DNA of 64,000 bases, taken from positions 868,001 to 932,000 of the forward strand of contig MCGE01000006.1 of NCBI GenBank assembly GCA_002105175.1. The letters run 5' to 3'. Below the pieces are notes generated by a model that searched no databases, was not told where the DNA came from, and saw only the letters and a list, made by a program, of their open reading frames with translations. Shown one piece after another: positions 1-13,131 of this stretch. The DNA comes from Absidia repens (Eukaryota; Mucoromycota; Mucoromycetes; Mucorales; Cunninghamellaceae). A program made the position numbers and the translations under genes. Each line of letters starts with the position of its first letter. Within the stretch, counting starts at the first letter, position 1.

Positions 1-36
1 TGTTTGTATTTGACACATTGTGCTGACATATGATAG

Positions 37-609
37 AAATGCAAGGACAGGAATCAAGAAAAGCTAATATTTTGGGATTAGAATCAGGACTGAGCAATGA
101 AGCTGCTGAATTGTTATTGGACGAAGATGTGCAAGTAGTAAGTAACAGGAATAAGTATAAGCGGATAGATAGCAGACTAATATTGTTTATTTTGGATTTA
201 ACTACAGGGATTCACCGAAACGCAGCTAGCCGTCCTGGAATCAAATGATGTGATGATAGATCAACGGGAACGGGAAGTCAATCAAATTGCAAAATCGATA
301 CATCAATTAGCCGAAATATTCAGGGACCTTCAAACATTGGTGATTGATCAAGGCACCATGCTGGATCGAATTGATTACAACATTGAACAAACTAATGTAC
401 AAGTGAAAGATGCTGTAGTCCAACTGGATCAGGTAAAAGGTTTATTTTTTATTTTATTGTTTTAAATAGAATGAACTAACTACTTGATGTCAACGTTATA
501 GGGATCCAAATACCAAAGCAAGACACGGAAGAGGAAACTTATTCTACTACTTATTCTTATTATATTGTTACTGATTGTAGTTTTAGTCGTCAAACCCAAA
601 AAGCATTAG
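37..609 (+). CDS. TLG2: Tlg2/syntaxin-16-like t-SNARE, 3' end (5' part outside window)
   Basis: Three exons are visible: about 37-137, 208-432 and 502-609. The first begins after an acceptor at 34-36, so upstream exons lie outside the window. The spliced product holds the end of the linker (GFTETQLAVLESN), then a Qa-SNARE helix containing VIDQREREVNQIAKSI and VIDQGTMLDRIDYNIEQ. A basic patch (KTRKRK) and a hydrophobic tail anchor of about 18 residues ending KPKKH follow. The QGTMLDRIDYN block is typical of Tlg2/syntaxin 16 rather than plasma-membrane syntaxins. The family acts as a Qa-SNARE in endosome-to-Golgi membrane fusion. The gene converges on the alpha-galactosidase gene on the other strand. 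Confidence 0.9.
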
Positions 610-1101
610 TCTACTACCCCCTCCTTCCATCCACGCCTAGTTTATATATTATCAGCCATCTACCCTGCAACCCTCCATAATACCTTGTTTTTTAATTTTA
701 TCTATTCTTTTCCCCTCTTCTCCTTCCCTTCCTTTATATATATATGTATATGTCCTATATTTTATATCAATAAAATAAAGATAATAGAATGTTTCCATAC
801 CAGACTATATTTAAAATTTATGTGTGAGTGTGAGTGTGTGTGTGTGTATGTGGATGTGGATGTGGATGTGGATGTGGATGTGGATGATACACGGATGTGA
901 ATATATATGTGTCTATAAAACGTATAATACTGTAAATGGCATAGGTATAATAAAAGGAATAGGTTTTTATTGATTCAAAAAGATTGTATATATGTATATA
1001 TATATATCAATAAATAAGCAGCAAATATATCATCACAAACAAAAACTACAAAAAGTCTATACACTAAAATTATAAACTATAAACTAAATGTATCACCGTC
1101 T
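610..1101. other. Convergent 3' intergenic region with a hexamer minisatellite
   Basis: This stretch lies between the 3' ends of the syntaxin (+) and alpha-galactosidase (-) genes. It is AT-rich with several AATAAA-type signals on both strands (for example around 768 and 1011). It also carries a TGTGGA repeat. I see no gene here. Confidence 0.7.
849..884 (+). repeat. TGTGGA hexamer tandem repeat, six units
   Basis: Six perfect head-to-tail TGTGGA units follow a short TG run. The repeat is open in one frame (alternating Val-Asp), but it sits in 3' intergenic sequence and is not part of a credible gene. Confidence 0.9.
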
Positions 1102-2754
1102 TCAATCTGACTTGAGTATCAGTATTTGACATTGACCAGGACGAAGCATCACGGAGTATTGACTATCAAAAGACCCCAAAGATTTTCCAGTCCAAACATC
1201 CCTAATTGTGGCCTTCTTCATTCCCACATCCCTCAAGGCGAACTTGATTTCGTAGCTTTTCCCCAGCATAAACATAAATACGCTGGTATTGAAGAGACCC
1301 ACCGCCACACGACCATCTGGTAGTTTTTTCCACCATACTTGTTTTCGGTTGTTCCAAGCATTCCCAGACTGAATGGGTTTGGCCATAATACCAGTTTGAT
1401 GGATTGTCAAAATTTCAGGGTGATTGAGCCACGTCAGGTACTTGTCCGGAATACATCGTGGATCGGCGCCAAGGCAAAATATCGAGCTTGTCAGTACCCA
1501 AAAGCTAATGTAAGAAAGTCGCACATCATCGTTATCCAGTCCATCAATACATTTCCCATTGACCGTCATTCCCACCGCCACTACATCCAGGTCGATGTAA
1601 AACCCACGTTCCGGACCCACCACATCGGTTCGCGCCCAGTTCGCCGCTTGTGTAATACGTTGGAAGACACGCAGAGAGGAAGTCATGGACCGTTTGGAGT
1701 AAGATTCAATGTCAATAAAGATGCGTGCACCATTACCGAGTGTGGCCCATTCATCTGCCAAGGCTACATCCATGTACCACGACAGCTCCATCCAGATATT
1801 ATGTTTTTCAAATGCCTTTTTCATCATTGCCAAGCATTTGCGGTTGTCGGGAGATTGATTCGGTCGTAATGCATCACCTCCGCCTGGTCCACACCCATCG
1901 ATCTTGACAAAGGAAATCCCCCATTCAGCAAATAGGTCACCCATAGAATCGTAATACATTTGCGCCAACGAATCCACATCATCATTATCACCGTGATCAT
2001 CTGGCATATATGTTGAGCCCAAAAATCCATTCCCATCCCGTTTCTTCTTGACAATGTCCCCGAGCCGATGATTTGTTCCTTTGATGGTGACTTTGGGATC
2101 TTCAGCAGCGTCTTTTCGAATACCCGGCAAAATGTAGATACCTAATTTGTGTCCGTTCTTTGCCAAGTAGTCGGACAAGGATTTGAGTCCATGTGGAAAT
2201 AAGTCAGTGCGATATGTCCACCTTCCATATTGGTCGTAAGTTTCGCACCTATATTTGGTATGTATCAATAAATAAATAAATAAAGAAAACGCAGTGATTA
2301 GTTACGGTATGCTACCAGTAGTCATTGTCCTTTCCTTGTTTTGACACCATATCTTACCATCCAGAGTCCATATTAATGTACTCATATTGGGGCATTTTCG
2401 TTTTCATTGCTAAGGAAATCTCGCGAAGCACCTGATCGTTGAACCTGTTTACAGAATGCCAAAAAAAAAAAAGTGAATACAGAGATCCAAAAGAGAAATA
2501 TATTCTTCCGTACCAAGGCTTTATGTGTTTTCCGCCATATCCAGGAACACCGTCTAGAATTTGAGTGGACCAAGTAGAGAAACCGAGAATTGGCTTCTTC
2601 GCCCATGGTGGAACCCTAGTTAAATCAAGTATGCAATCGTGCAGCAAAGATAATAATAAAAACGTCATTACAAATGAATAAAAAAAACGTCATGTGGAAT
2701 GTATTGTCTATCTACGTACGGTTGGATAATTGTGGGTTTGGAGACATCAGTCAT
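1102..2754 (-). CDS. GH27-like alpha-galactosidase, intracellular form
   Basis: Four exons on the minus strand (2720-2754, 2514-2615, 2358-2444, 1102-2248) give a 456-residue protein. GH27 enzymes hydrolyse terminal alpha-galactosides with a TIM-barrel aspartate nucleophile. Visible family blocks are an N-terminal GFSTW (family GWNSW), YINMDSGW, GIYILPG, the nucleophile block FVKIDGCG, and IDLDVVAVG aligning with the usual NDPDML acid/base block. A C-terminal beta-sandwich follows (RVAVGLFN, VWTGKSLG). No signal peptide is seen: the start ATG at 2754 gives MTDVSKPTIIQP, suggesting an intracellular enzyme, unlike most secreted fungal GH27. The substrate is uncertain because several consensus residues differ. 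Confidence 0.85.
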
Positions 2755-4336
2755 TATGGAGAAGTTGACATCAAAAACAAAAACAAAAAAAAGACAAAGA
2801 AAGAACGACTAAAAAAAATTTAGTTGGCTACAAATACGAAAATGTTGAAGCGCCGCTTGGCATAAATAAAACCCGAGAATTCAGAATGGGCCTTTTATTG
2901 AGGTGGGGAACCGTTTACTGCTTGTCAAAGAATACCAGGAATTGTAACAATCCTGTGACACAGTAAACAAGCAGAAATTAGAATGGCCAATAAAAGCACG
3001 AGAATTTCCTTTTTGCCCATATCAACTACAGGCATATGTTACGATGTTGTATCCCCGCACCACACTGTTCTACATAATTTTTTTTTACTGGGTTCAAGTC
3101 CAAAGTCATAACGCAAAGAATAGACCAAATGAGTTTTATTTTTGATGTACTAATAAAGAGACGTCACAATAAAAAAAAAAAAAACTGTATAGTATCATGA
3201 TATGAATATAATGAACGAGAGAATCGTTCATCCGATTCTGATGTACTGTGCAGTTAGATCCATAATATCGGTGTTCAACAGGAGAACTAAATTGCGCCGT
3301 TATTGCAGGTAATATCGTTATTATGATATGTGTAGCCATGTTATATAAGTCAATACAGCGGTCTTCTGGGACCATCTTTTGTGTTCCTTTTATCGAAATA
3401 ATTTTTTAAAAAAAAAACTATTGAGAAAAACAGGGAAATGGTCAGAACTGCAGTTCAGGAGCCCACATGTGAAATTTAAATCCCGTCCACGTGAACTTTT
3501 ATTTTGGCTCAATTTTTTTCTTCGCATTTCAACTTCTTTGAGGCTATGATGGGCTTAGATTAATGTCAGGGTTAGTCTAGAAGCGTTTTTAACTCAGGGA
3601 TTACAAGATGCATGGGAAAACCCTTTCATTTTGGATCTAGGATCTGGGGGTGGGTACCATTAGTTGGGTTTTTGGAGACTTCATTAGCTTAGTATGGTTG
3701 TAGTTTGTCCCTAGTTTAAATTCATATTTGAATAAAATATATCTTTTGACATTCTTCAATGAAAAATTTTCTATAAGCTTCCTATATGTATTCTACAAGA
3801 GTTCCTTTTTTACCATCGCCCTTTTAGATTAGTGTTGACAGTTGTGGTGCTTTAATGAAGATATCCATTTGAAGTCTTTCTCATATCTTGTCTGCTTTGC
3901 ACATTATATTAGATACCTTTTTACGGTCGCCTTTATAGATTAGCGTCGACCATTCTTCAGATACCAAATAGTTCTTTTCACTCTACCATCATTAGATCTT
4001 TCGTAGTGTGTCTTTGATGTGTGCCGATGGCATGGCTTATGCCGGAGGGGGGGTATTATATAGGCAGTTTTATTGTTTTAATTATCTTTTACCTGTATTT
4101 AGGGCTCCTCCCGACGATGTGGTTGGGAAAACTGGGAATTTGTAGTCTGCTTTTTTATTTTTGGAGAGGAGTATAACTTGCTCAGCGTTATACTGAGAAC
4201 TGTTGTGGAGCTAGCTGCCTATGCAAAACATGTTTACTTTTTGAGTATCTTTCATTAAACTCAATCGGACCACTGGTTGGCACATCGAGCATTTTCACCA
4301 AATTTTAAAATTTCGAGTTTTGGTTGTGAAATCCAA

Positions 4337-4369
<33 letters not shown>

Positions 4370-4642
4370 CCAAAATAAATCGTTCACGCTGTAGGATAGC
4401 TCTCTTCATTTCCTGGACACTATTGAACATTGATTTACCGCTTAAAAAGCCATTGAAAGACCGAGTTCCCTTGTTTGCTTTTAGCTCTCTGCCACTCCGG
4501 ATCACAACGACATGCTCGCCTGGGTCTATTTTAAATCTCCGCATTTTGCAAATGGATTTTGCGACGCTGAGCCTTTTCTTCCTTTTTTTTTTTTTTTACC
4601 TCTTTCTTTTTTTTATTATAACTTCAACAAATACCATTTGTC
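2755..4642. other. 1.9 kb intergenic region containing dispersed-repeat copy A
   Basis: The region lies between the divergent alpha-galactosidase and GRAM/TBC genes. About 3440-4060 is a copy of the dispersed repeat annotated separately. The rest is AT-rich, with long T runs (about 4339-4367 and 4586-4600) just before the GRAM/TBC start. No coding sequence is supported. Confidence 0.7.
3440..4060 (+). repeat. Dispersed repeat family, copy A
   Basis: It carries CACGTG at 3488-3493, a pyrimidine tract, then a core at about 3564-3657 (GGGATTACAAGATGCATGGG, then CCCTTTCATTTTGGATC). After that come CATTAGCTTAG and an AATAAAATATATCTTTT signal near 3731. Downstream are two diverged sub-repeats with GATTAG.GT.GAC near 3829 and 3938. 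It matches copies C, D, G and H by eye. There is no ORF. Confidence 0.85.
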
Positions 4643-7600
4643 ATGAATGAGTCTGAAAATGGCATACAGTCAACTGGTGTTCCTCTTAATGTAAGCTTCG
4701 ATAATAATGTTATTATTTCGTTTTCACTGTTGTACTAATATTTAAACAATTTTTGACTCAACTACTTTTCATATTTATGCTTTCTCAATTCATTGTCTAG
4801 ACGTTTACTTTACCGACACCCACTGACATTACTTTGACCCCATTCTGGACTACAACGCACCAACAAGATGGATTTATTGTACAGAAGGCCCATGCAGCTG
4901 GAATGTTCAAGAGTCTGATCACCACTATTGCCAATGTCTTTGACACCAAACAACCCCCTTATCGTATCCTGTTTCAACGCGAACCGACCAGCACTTGCCT
5001 CCAAATTGCCGTGGCTGAAACAGAAAAGGCAATCGAAAGTGCTTGGCTTTGGATACAGCAAAATATGATACCTGAATTACTTGGCATGGACGATCCTTAT
5101 GCAAGAGAAGATTGGGTGAATGAAAAGATCCATATGATTGTCACTACCATAGGTAAACCTACTGATACATGCACATTTATTTTGGTATTAATTCTATGGT
5201 TTATATTTAATAGATACTGGAACCGATGAACTCTCCTCTGACCAATCTGTTAGGAATGCTTCGAGATCGTTTAGACAAATATTTGATGTTCCTTCTTCTG
5301 AACGACTAGTTAGCTGTAAGTATTTATTTTTACCATCACTATCGCAATTTTTTTTTGACTCTTTATCTCTTCTTTTATTAGATTATTCATGTGCGTATAA
5401 CTCTCGGCAGGGTTGGATTTATATCAGTGAAAACTACATTGGCTTCTATTCTTTTTTACTATCGGTAGAAACCAAACTATTGCTGGAAATGAAGAATGTA
5501 CAAGATATCAAGAAGGAAAAGTCCAGACGCAGTGTCTTCTCTGATGCTCTTCGGATCGTAACAAAGGATAATCAAGAGGTAAATGCTTTAAGATTAAAAA
5601 TATGCGTGTAGTTACTAAATTCAAATGGTCTTCTTCACTTGTTTTCTATAGATTGTATTTTCTACTATGTTTAAACGAGATGAAGTCTACGATCTATTGG
5701 TGCAATTGGCGGGACAAGCAATGCTCAAACTACTCAAAAACTCTGGTGGTGACGCCCCCGGTGCATCAACAAATAGCAACAACAACAACGACAACTCACC
5801 TGGTTCATTAATAGCATTACCTGAAAGCAACAAGCCTAGCCCTAGTCGCTCCACCGAGTCCCGTATGTTGACCAAACCCTTGAAACAAGACCTAGCTGCA
5901 CAAAAGCGGAATATGGATTATTGCCTGCATTTTAGATTACCGCTGTCGGAACAACTGGAGGACGCTTTGGAGGTTATATATACCCTCAATCAAAATGCAA
6001 CAACACCATCATATCATCATCAACAGCAGCATACCACATCAACCAAATATATCCATGGCAGAATCTACCTTTCGGAAACATTTTTGGCCTATGAATCACA
6101 ACAGCGTCTCCCGCAACCACAACAGCATCAACCAGTTTTATGGCTTGTGTTACCATTATATACCATCAAACGTGTTGAACGACTGAACATGGGTCCTTAT
6201 AGCTCTTCTTTATCAATCACCACCTATCATGGAATGGAACATATCTTCAAATTTCAGGTAAAGCGAAAAACGTTGATATGTTAAAAACGGAGGTGAGAAT
6301 AAGGGCTGATAAAATTTTTTTATTTCTGATACGAAGACAACCAAAACAGCCGCGGAAAACTTTTGTGGAATTCTACGGGATCGATTGAAAGCGCAGACTG
6401 GTTTTTACAAAATGCTGATACCCTTTTTGTCAACATGTGAATCTGAACGAATGTTTAAGACCAACAATTCTGCTGACGGCACTTTTTTACTGGATGCCAC
6501 AACTACTAACAATGAACCATTAACGCAACAACAACAATATGGTGGACTTGGGTTGGATTTTGGGTACCCTGGGGATCCCAAACAGTCGAAGGATCGAAGT
6601 AAAATGAAACTGTGGATGCACTATTTTACAGGTAATATTCAAGAGGAGAAGGGGGGGGCGGAGGAGGGATTAGCTGGGGTTAGATGATGATTTGCGTATC
6701 ATATTTCTCATCGTTTTATTTTATTTAATCATATATTCCGGTACTAGAGAATGGCCGAAATTTGACAATGCTTAGAACCCCAACTTTTGGCAAACTTGTG
6801 CGTGTAGGCTTACCAAACAATCTGCGTGCCGAAATTTGGGAAATGTGCTCTGGATCCTCCTATCTGCGTTTTGTGAATCCTGGTGTTTACGAAGACTTGC
6901 TCAAAACCTATGCTGGTCAAGAGTCGTTATCTACTGAAGAAATTGAAAAGGATCTCAACCGTTCCTTGCCTGAATATGCCGGTTATCAAACGCCAGAGGG
7001 TATTGGGCGCCTGCGACGTGTGTTGACAGCTTATGCATGGAAGAATCCCGAGACTGGTTATTGTCAAGCTATGAATATCGTGACTTCTGCTGTGTTGATC
7101 TATGCTACGGAAGAACAGGCGTTTTGGCTACTGAATGTCCTAGTCGATAGACTTTGCCCTGGCTATTATAGCACTTCCATGTATGGTGCCCTCTTGGATC
7201 AAATCGTTTTTGAACAACTGGTAGAACGGACTATGCCTATTCTTTGGAATCACTTCAAAAAGACGGACGTCCAGCTCTCTGTGGCATGTTTACCTTGGTT
7301 CCTTAGCCTATATGTTAATTCGATGCCACTCTTGTTTGCCTTCCGTGTCCTTGACTGCCTGTTTATGGAAGGACCAAGGATTCTGTTCCAGATTGGGTGA
7401 GTGACAAGAAAGAAATGAGTGAAAGCATACATTTTTAACCAACTTGTTTCTTCCTCTTTTTACCATAGCCTTGCTATTTTGAAATTAAACGGGGAAGCTT
7501 TGTTGAAAACAAAGGACGATGGTGCCTTTCTTGAAATTTTGAAGCGGTATTTTACCACCTTGGATAACCCTATTGGTGATAGTTCGGAAAAGCATGGATC

Positions 7601-8666
7601 TGGTACTCGACTTACGGTATGCTAAGTAAAGAAAATATTCTGTATCTGCTTTTCAATACTAAACCATTCCACTTCTGTTATATATAGAAATTCAATGAAC
7701 TGATGCTCACTGCAGTAAGTCGCTTTTAAATTTTAGTTTTTTATTCATCATAGAAAATGGCTCTTATCAATAATTTCTTCCTTTATATATAGTACCGTGA
7801 ATTTTCCTTGGTCAGCGATGAAATGGTGACAGAAATGCGGCGCACGAATCAATTAAAGGTGGCAGCCGGTATAGAATCCTACACGAAGCGATCCGCTATT
7901 CGATATTTGGACGACACATGCGGCTTTACCAAAGATGAAATTGCCATTATCTACGATAAATTTTTTGGCGCTCTTTATTATGCAAAACACCACGGGGATC
8001 GACAAGAAACACAACTGGACATGCATACGTTTTATTTGCTACTGGAAAGTGTGGCACCATGGACAAAACGCAGGGCGCAATCTGTTGAAAATGCAAATGA
8101 CACCACTACCATGAAGCGGCAACTGTCAGAATCCTTTTTCCGTCGCCTCTTCCTCCATTTTAAATCGGATTCTCATATGGGCGTCAGCTTTCAAGATGCT
8201 GTGACAGGCTTGAGCGAAATTTTCCATGGGGTAGGGAGCAAAAAAAGAAATAGTGAACAGCCAGAGTACTTACTGACTTATGTTGATTATCATACTATAG
8301 GACTTGATGACCTTGATTGGTCTCTTTTTCCATCTCTACAGCCACGACGATAAAACTCTGAACGATCAAGATTTACTGGTATTATGCAAGGAATTATGGT
8401 GGCTACTGCTTCAATTCAATGACGACGATGATATTTTGGCGTGGACAACAATCACAAATCTTATTGCTCAAAGTCTCGAGCAGTCGCATGTAGTCCGTGG
8501 AAACAACGAAGCCAATATCACTGACCTCACCCAACAATTGACACAACTTCAATTCACCACCACCGACAACAATAATGATGATGCTAATGCAGACACCGCA
8601 ACGAAATCCAACAATATACTGCAGCGAATGAAAAAATTGGATCATGTATTATTAAACAAGAGCGAC

Positions 8667-8697
<31 letters not shown>

Positions 8698-9170
8698 TAT
8701 GTGAATTGTCTTTGGCGTCATTCCGAATGGTAGTTTTGACAAACGAAGAGTTGGAAATGTTTTTTGATCATCAATTTCAGGACAGCTTCAAACTTGAAAA
8801 ACCTTCGGCAGTCGAACAACAAAAATCACTGGGACGGGAACTATTTGAAAACTTATTTGCGGAAGGGAGAAGCTTGGCCAAAGCTCCCCATCATCACCAC
8901 CACCTTCATCCTCATCTGCCTCATCTACCTCAACATCTACATCATCATCGTCGTAAATCAGACACATCTGCCTCCTCTACCTCCGCTTCATTACCATCTG
9001 GCTCAGATAGTGATGTACCAGCATCTTCTAATCAAGGATCACCCGCAGCGAACAACAGCAAGACTGTCGATGACAACAACGAAGAAAACATGTCTGAACA
9101 AGTGGATCATCTATTCAATGAATTGGGCCATCAGGACGTCGAAGACGGTGAATCATATGTTTTAGTATAG
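4643..9170 (+). CDS. GRAM/TBC-domain Rab GTPase-activating protein (TBC1D8/9-like, Gyp2-like)
   Basis: Eleven exons (4643-4690, 4801-5152, 5214-5315, 5382-5578, 5652-6257, 6337-6631, 6748-7396, 7469-7616, 7688-7714, 7793-8230, 8301-9170) encode 1243 residues. Two GRAM-like modules lie at about 145-265 and 325-450. The TBC domain covers about 550-770. Its arginine finger (IEKDLNR, about R605) and glutamine finger (GYCQAMN, about Q640) are both present, so Rab-GAP activity is expected. An EF-hand-like helix-loop (LFFHLYSHDDKTLND) lies near 960, as in animal TBC1D8/9. The C-terminus has His-, Ser- and Asn-rich tracts. The start is MNESENG, after a T-rich leader. One exon is only 27 nt. Confidence 0.92.
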
Positions 9171-9272
9171 TCTGTAGTTGTATTTTATTTGTAGTTTAGA
9201 CTTGGTGTATATATTTATATGTATTGGAATGAAATAAACTGAGTTTGCATTTTTCACAACATGGTATTTTGA

Positions 9273-9303
<31 letters not shown>

Positions 9304-10278
9304 GTCAACGCCAATGAACATTCATCCGGTCACAATGAGATTAGATCTATATTAGATTAGCATTAGACATAGAATCAGAGGGATTTTCGCAAGGGATATA
9401 CAAGAAACATGGGGAGACCCTTTCGTTTTGGATTCAAGATCTCCTGCCGCCACAAGAAGAGTCTTGGAATAGCGTTATTTACCTTGTCTTGATTTATTTT
9501 TATCTGAATAAAATATGTGTGTGTTTTTTTTTTACCATTGTTTGCTTTACTTTACTTTTAGTTTGTCTTATACTTAGATACCTTTTTACACACTCCCCTT
9601 TTTTATTTGGCTGCTAATTCTCCTAGTTTATGCTCATACTTCAATAAAACATATCCTCTTTTTCTGAAAAAGTGTACGCGTGAGTGTGAGTGTGATAAGA
9701 GATAAATTCATTATTGGTTTAAAAAAAAAGGCGAGTCGTTAGAGCCAATTCGACTATAGGTACTGTACAAAACAGCAGCAGTATTCCGTCCTCATTGTGT
9801 AACAGCGGCGTTTACAATCAACCATTTTGGAATTTTTCCTTGTCTAGGATCATTTCAACTTCGAGGCTCACCAGCCAAAATGTCCAAACTCCGGCCAACT
9901 TTGAACCGTTAAACTTCTTTTTTCACAAGACATAAAACAATCTAAACTTCAATAAATATTCTTAAAGACCATAAAATTGATAGTTAAAGCTTTTTTATTG
10001 ATATTTTTATTTTTCAAAAAGTTTTAGGACGTCAAAGCTGAGCTAAAATAGTGGTGATTCTTGATGAAATGCACCATATTGGAATAAAATCATACATTGT
10101 CTTTATTGATAAACATAAAATAGTCATAAAATGATGGTGTAATACAAATACATAGAGGGATAGATGTTGGAGAAGAGGGAATATAGGTAGCTAAATAAAT
10201 AATAAAATATTCTAACTATGAACTATGATGGAGGTGGGGGGGGGAATAAATTAATAATAAAAGTTAAGGGAAGCGATA
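9171..10278. other. 1.1 kb convergent intergenic region with diverged repeat copy B
   Basis: This lies between the 3' ends of the GRAM/TBC (+) and methyltransferase (-) genes. A poly(A) signal (AATAAAC) lies near 9234 and a long T run at about 9279-9303. A diverged dispersed-repeat copy fills about 9305-9665. The remainder is AT-rich with no supported gene. Confidence 0.65.
9305..9665 (+). repeat. Dispersed repeat family, copy B (diverged)
   Basis: The core at about 9370-9453 keeps the order GGGAT, ACAAGAAACATGGGGAGACCC, CTTTCGTTTTGGATTC, but with many changes. It is followed by ATCTGAATAAAATATGTGTG and later TTCAATAAAACATATCC. The CACGTG box is missing. It appears older than copies A, C, D, G and H. 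Confidence 0.6.
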
Positions 10279-11982
10279 TCATGAAGATTCACCGCCAACA
10301 TCACGGGTATTCAAAGAGTCATCCATGCTGGTGTTTGGTTCATTTTCTTCTTCAATGGTCGGGAATGATTCATTCTTCCTAGAAACTACACAATAAAAGT
10401 TTGTCCAGCTTTTGAATTCCTGACATTCACTGAGGACAAATTTGAAGTTGGTATCGTATTTGGTCATAGGCATCGACCAGTCTTCACAGAGTCTAGGTTT
10501 GAGAGAATCAGAGAATCGCTGTAAACAATCCATCATCAAATCGCCCACACGTCCCAGCCATCCTATCGGTGCCGATCGATGTGTTGATTCGTAAATAGTG
10601 ACCTGGTTTGATTTTGCAAATAGTTCCTCCAATTCCACGCCAATTCTGTTCACCATTTTCCTTGTCTGCACTGAAACTGTCACTACAATAATAAGAAAAT
10701 GCGATGGTTGAGTAAATAACGAGTGGTGCGCGTTTTTGGGACTGTTCCTGTTATTGTCACACTTACCCCGCATGAGCCATAATGAGAGATTTGGCCCAAT
10801 ATCGTTAATATCTGGTCCAGATTCAACTACCCCAATAGAATAAGTAAGTCATCATTCACTCACTCTATCCATCCCCCCTTTTTTCCATAAGACTTACTGA
10901 ATTCCAAGTAACCACCAGGTTTTGTGACGCGAATAGCTTCACTTATCACCTTTTCCCATGATTCCTTCGAATGTCTGAATCGAGCTTCTCGTTGTACCAC
11001 AAAATCAAACGTATTGTCTTCAAAAGGTAGATCCTTCGTATAATCAGTGATTTGGAAATGGCAATTTGTAGGAGGATTCCTATGAATTCAAAAAGTGACT
11101 TGAGTATTCTTGGCTGAATAACAAAGTCATTTCGTAGACTCTTACGTGATAGGGTAAAGGATATCATCAATACCAATGTATTCAGAATTAGGATATAATT
11201 TTGCCAGTTCCTAAAAAAAAAAGCGTGAGTTTGATTTGTAATACGTGAGATCGACATTATTTCATTTTTTAACAAACCTTCGTCCACCATGCAGGGCCAC
11301 AACTAGAAGCATAGAAAAAGAAGGGGTTAGTAATCATCGATCGCTTTGTTCTTATACCTCTTACCATATTTGTAGGACACGCGCGCCTTGTTTCAACTGT
11401 TCTTCAACAGGTGCAGTGAAATAACTAGCAGAGAAACAGACAAAGACAGACAGAGAGAGAGAGAGAGAGTGGAGGGGGAGGTTAGTAACTTTGGACCAAT
11501 TAGGAGATTCGATAAGGGTATTTTAATTTCACATACGTTCCAAAGAGGTATCTGCAAATAACAAAATATATAATGATTGAGTTAAACAAAGTGGGAGTTG
11601 GAGTGTTGTGAATTCAATAACTTACTTGTGCAACAAATGGATCACTTCTAGTCGCTCAATTTCTTCATCGTCGCAAGGTAAAATAGAAGACCCGCCAGTT
11701 TCCGTTTGCTGTTTGTATTGGCGTCCTTCAATGTATTCATACCCAAGTTTTGGAAATTTCGCTTCAGTCACTTCGTCTTCCACCAGTTGATGTTTATCGT
11801 CAGACTTCGATGATCCATTACTTTGGCTACCGCTATATCAAAAAAGTAAAGTACAAAGTGAGACGTTTCATATTATAAAATTCAGCCAATAATTGAGAGG
11901 AAAAAATATATTACGTTTTTGAGGCTAACGTGGATGTTGTTGTAGTTTTGGATTTCTTAAAGTAAGAGGAGAAGGGAATCAT
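10279..11982 (-). CDS. Class I SAM-dependent methyltransferase
   Basis: Nine exons on the minus strand encode about 361 residues from the ATG at 11982. The N-terminus is Ser/Thr/Lys-rich. A conserved helix (YEYIEGRQY, then EEIERLEVIHLLHKYLFG) precedes motif I, RVLQICCGPAWWTKELA. Next come YIGIDD (motif II), LPFEDNTFDFVVQR (the motif after the acidic residue) and VTKPGGYLEF (motif IV). This order is typical of fungal UMTA/LaeA-like methyltransferases. Motif I has CCGPAW where the family usually has GCGPG. The substrate cannot be told from sequence. One exon is only 15 nt (ATACC...GGAAC, near 11530). Confidence 0.85.
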
Positions 11983-13131
11983 AGTATATGCTATGTATTA
12001 TCAAGAAATGAGGGGAATGGGTGGGTGGGGAGGGGAAAGTTAAAATTTGTAAAAATTTGGAAAGAAAAGAAGGAAATTGCTGTCAGCGCTGCAAAGGAAA
12101 AAAAAAAAAAAGGCGGGAATTGAACTTTCTTTTCTTGATTGACCCGCCAATCCCCAGAAACAAATATATATAAATCCAAACCAGGTAAAATGACTCAAAG
12201 CAAAGCATATCTCGACATCACCCTGTATTATGCGCAAAGATAATGTCTGGGCCAACTCTAATGCATTGGTTCACTTTCCAGTTACAGGAATATGTTTATC
12301 ATTTGTCAGTCTTTAGAGAACCATCAGAGGTTCTGGACTACCTTTCTGAATGGTGAATTTGTACGTTTATATTTATGGACACGGAATGGCAAATTACAGT
12401 ACCGATGACCTTTTCCGACTCCTTTTTTTTCAACAAAGATTTGGGTCCAATTTATATACTGTCAAATGCAATCTTTGCCAACATATATCATTGAAGCGAC
12501 CAAGTAATCGTTTATCTATGTCTTTATCTTTCCCTTCGCGCCTTTCACACACAAACATACAAAAATATTCCCTTGGCTTTGAGATGCGACACCTTACATT
12601 AAAATTAAGAAGCCCTTATTTTAAATGCCATTATGCTGTACAGTACTGTACTGTACATGGAATATTAACACTCTCTCACTTTCAAGAAGTTGATCTAATT
12701 GGTGTCAGGAAGAGGGGATTTGCTGAAGTGTGATTATTGATGAAATCAAACATCCCCGCCATTCTGAACCGCTGTAAGCGGTACCTTGAGACTCAACTTC
12801 CTTCATTCCTTCATTTTTTTTTTTTTTTTTTTTTTTACATTCTTGCACAACCACACCATGGTAATCTTTATATGCCACCCCTATTTCCTTACAATGTACC
12901 TTTTCATAGCCATACTCTACTGATATAAAATCCATTCTCTATTTTGAGACAGCATCATCATTCCTTTTCACGCATTTGCTTTTCATTTTCAATTCAATAA
13001 TTTATTTATTTATTCACAAATCAAATCAAACCAAATCAAATCAAATCAAAAATAAGCTAAAGTGTGGGGAGGATGACTAAAATAAATAAACTAGGGGTCT
13101 TCTAAACTAAATCTATTGTCTATTACGACCA
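11983..13131. other. 1.15 kb intergenic region, no gene supported
   Basis: This is upstream of the methyltransferase (-) and downstream of the THOC5-like gene (-). It holds A/T runs (12097-12111, 12818-12836), a self-complementary GTACAGTACTGTACTGTACA stretch near 12636, and CAAATCAAATC short repeats near 13017-13048 at the THOC5 3' end. Open frames here are short and lack conserved motifs. Confidence 0.6.

Noticed and set aside
12350..12733. 127-codon open frame on the plus strand
   Set aside because: It starts without supported context, has no recognisable motif, and runs through sequence with short self-complementary repeats; composition looks intergenic.
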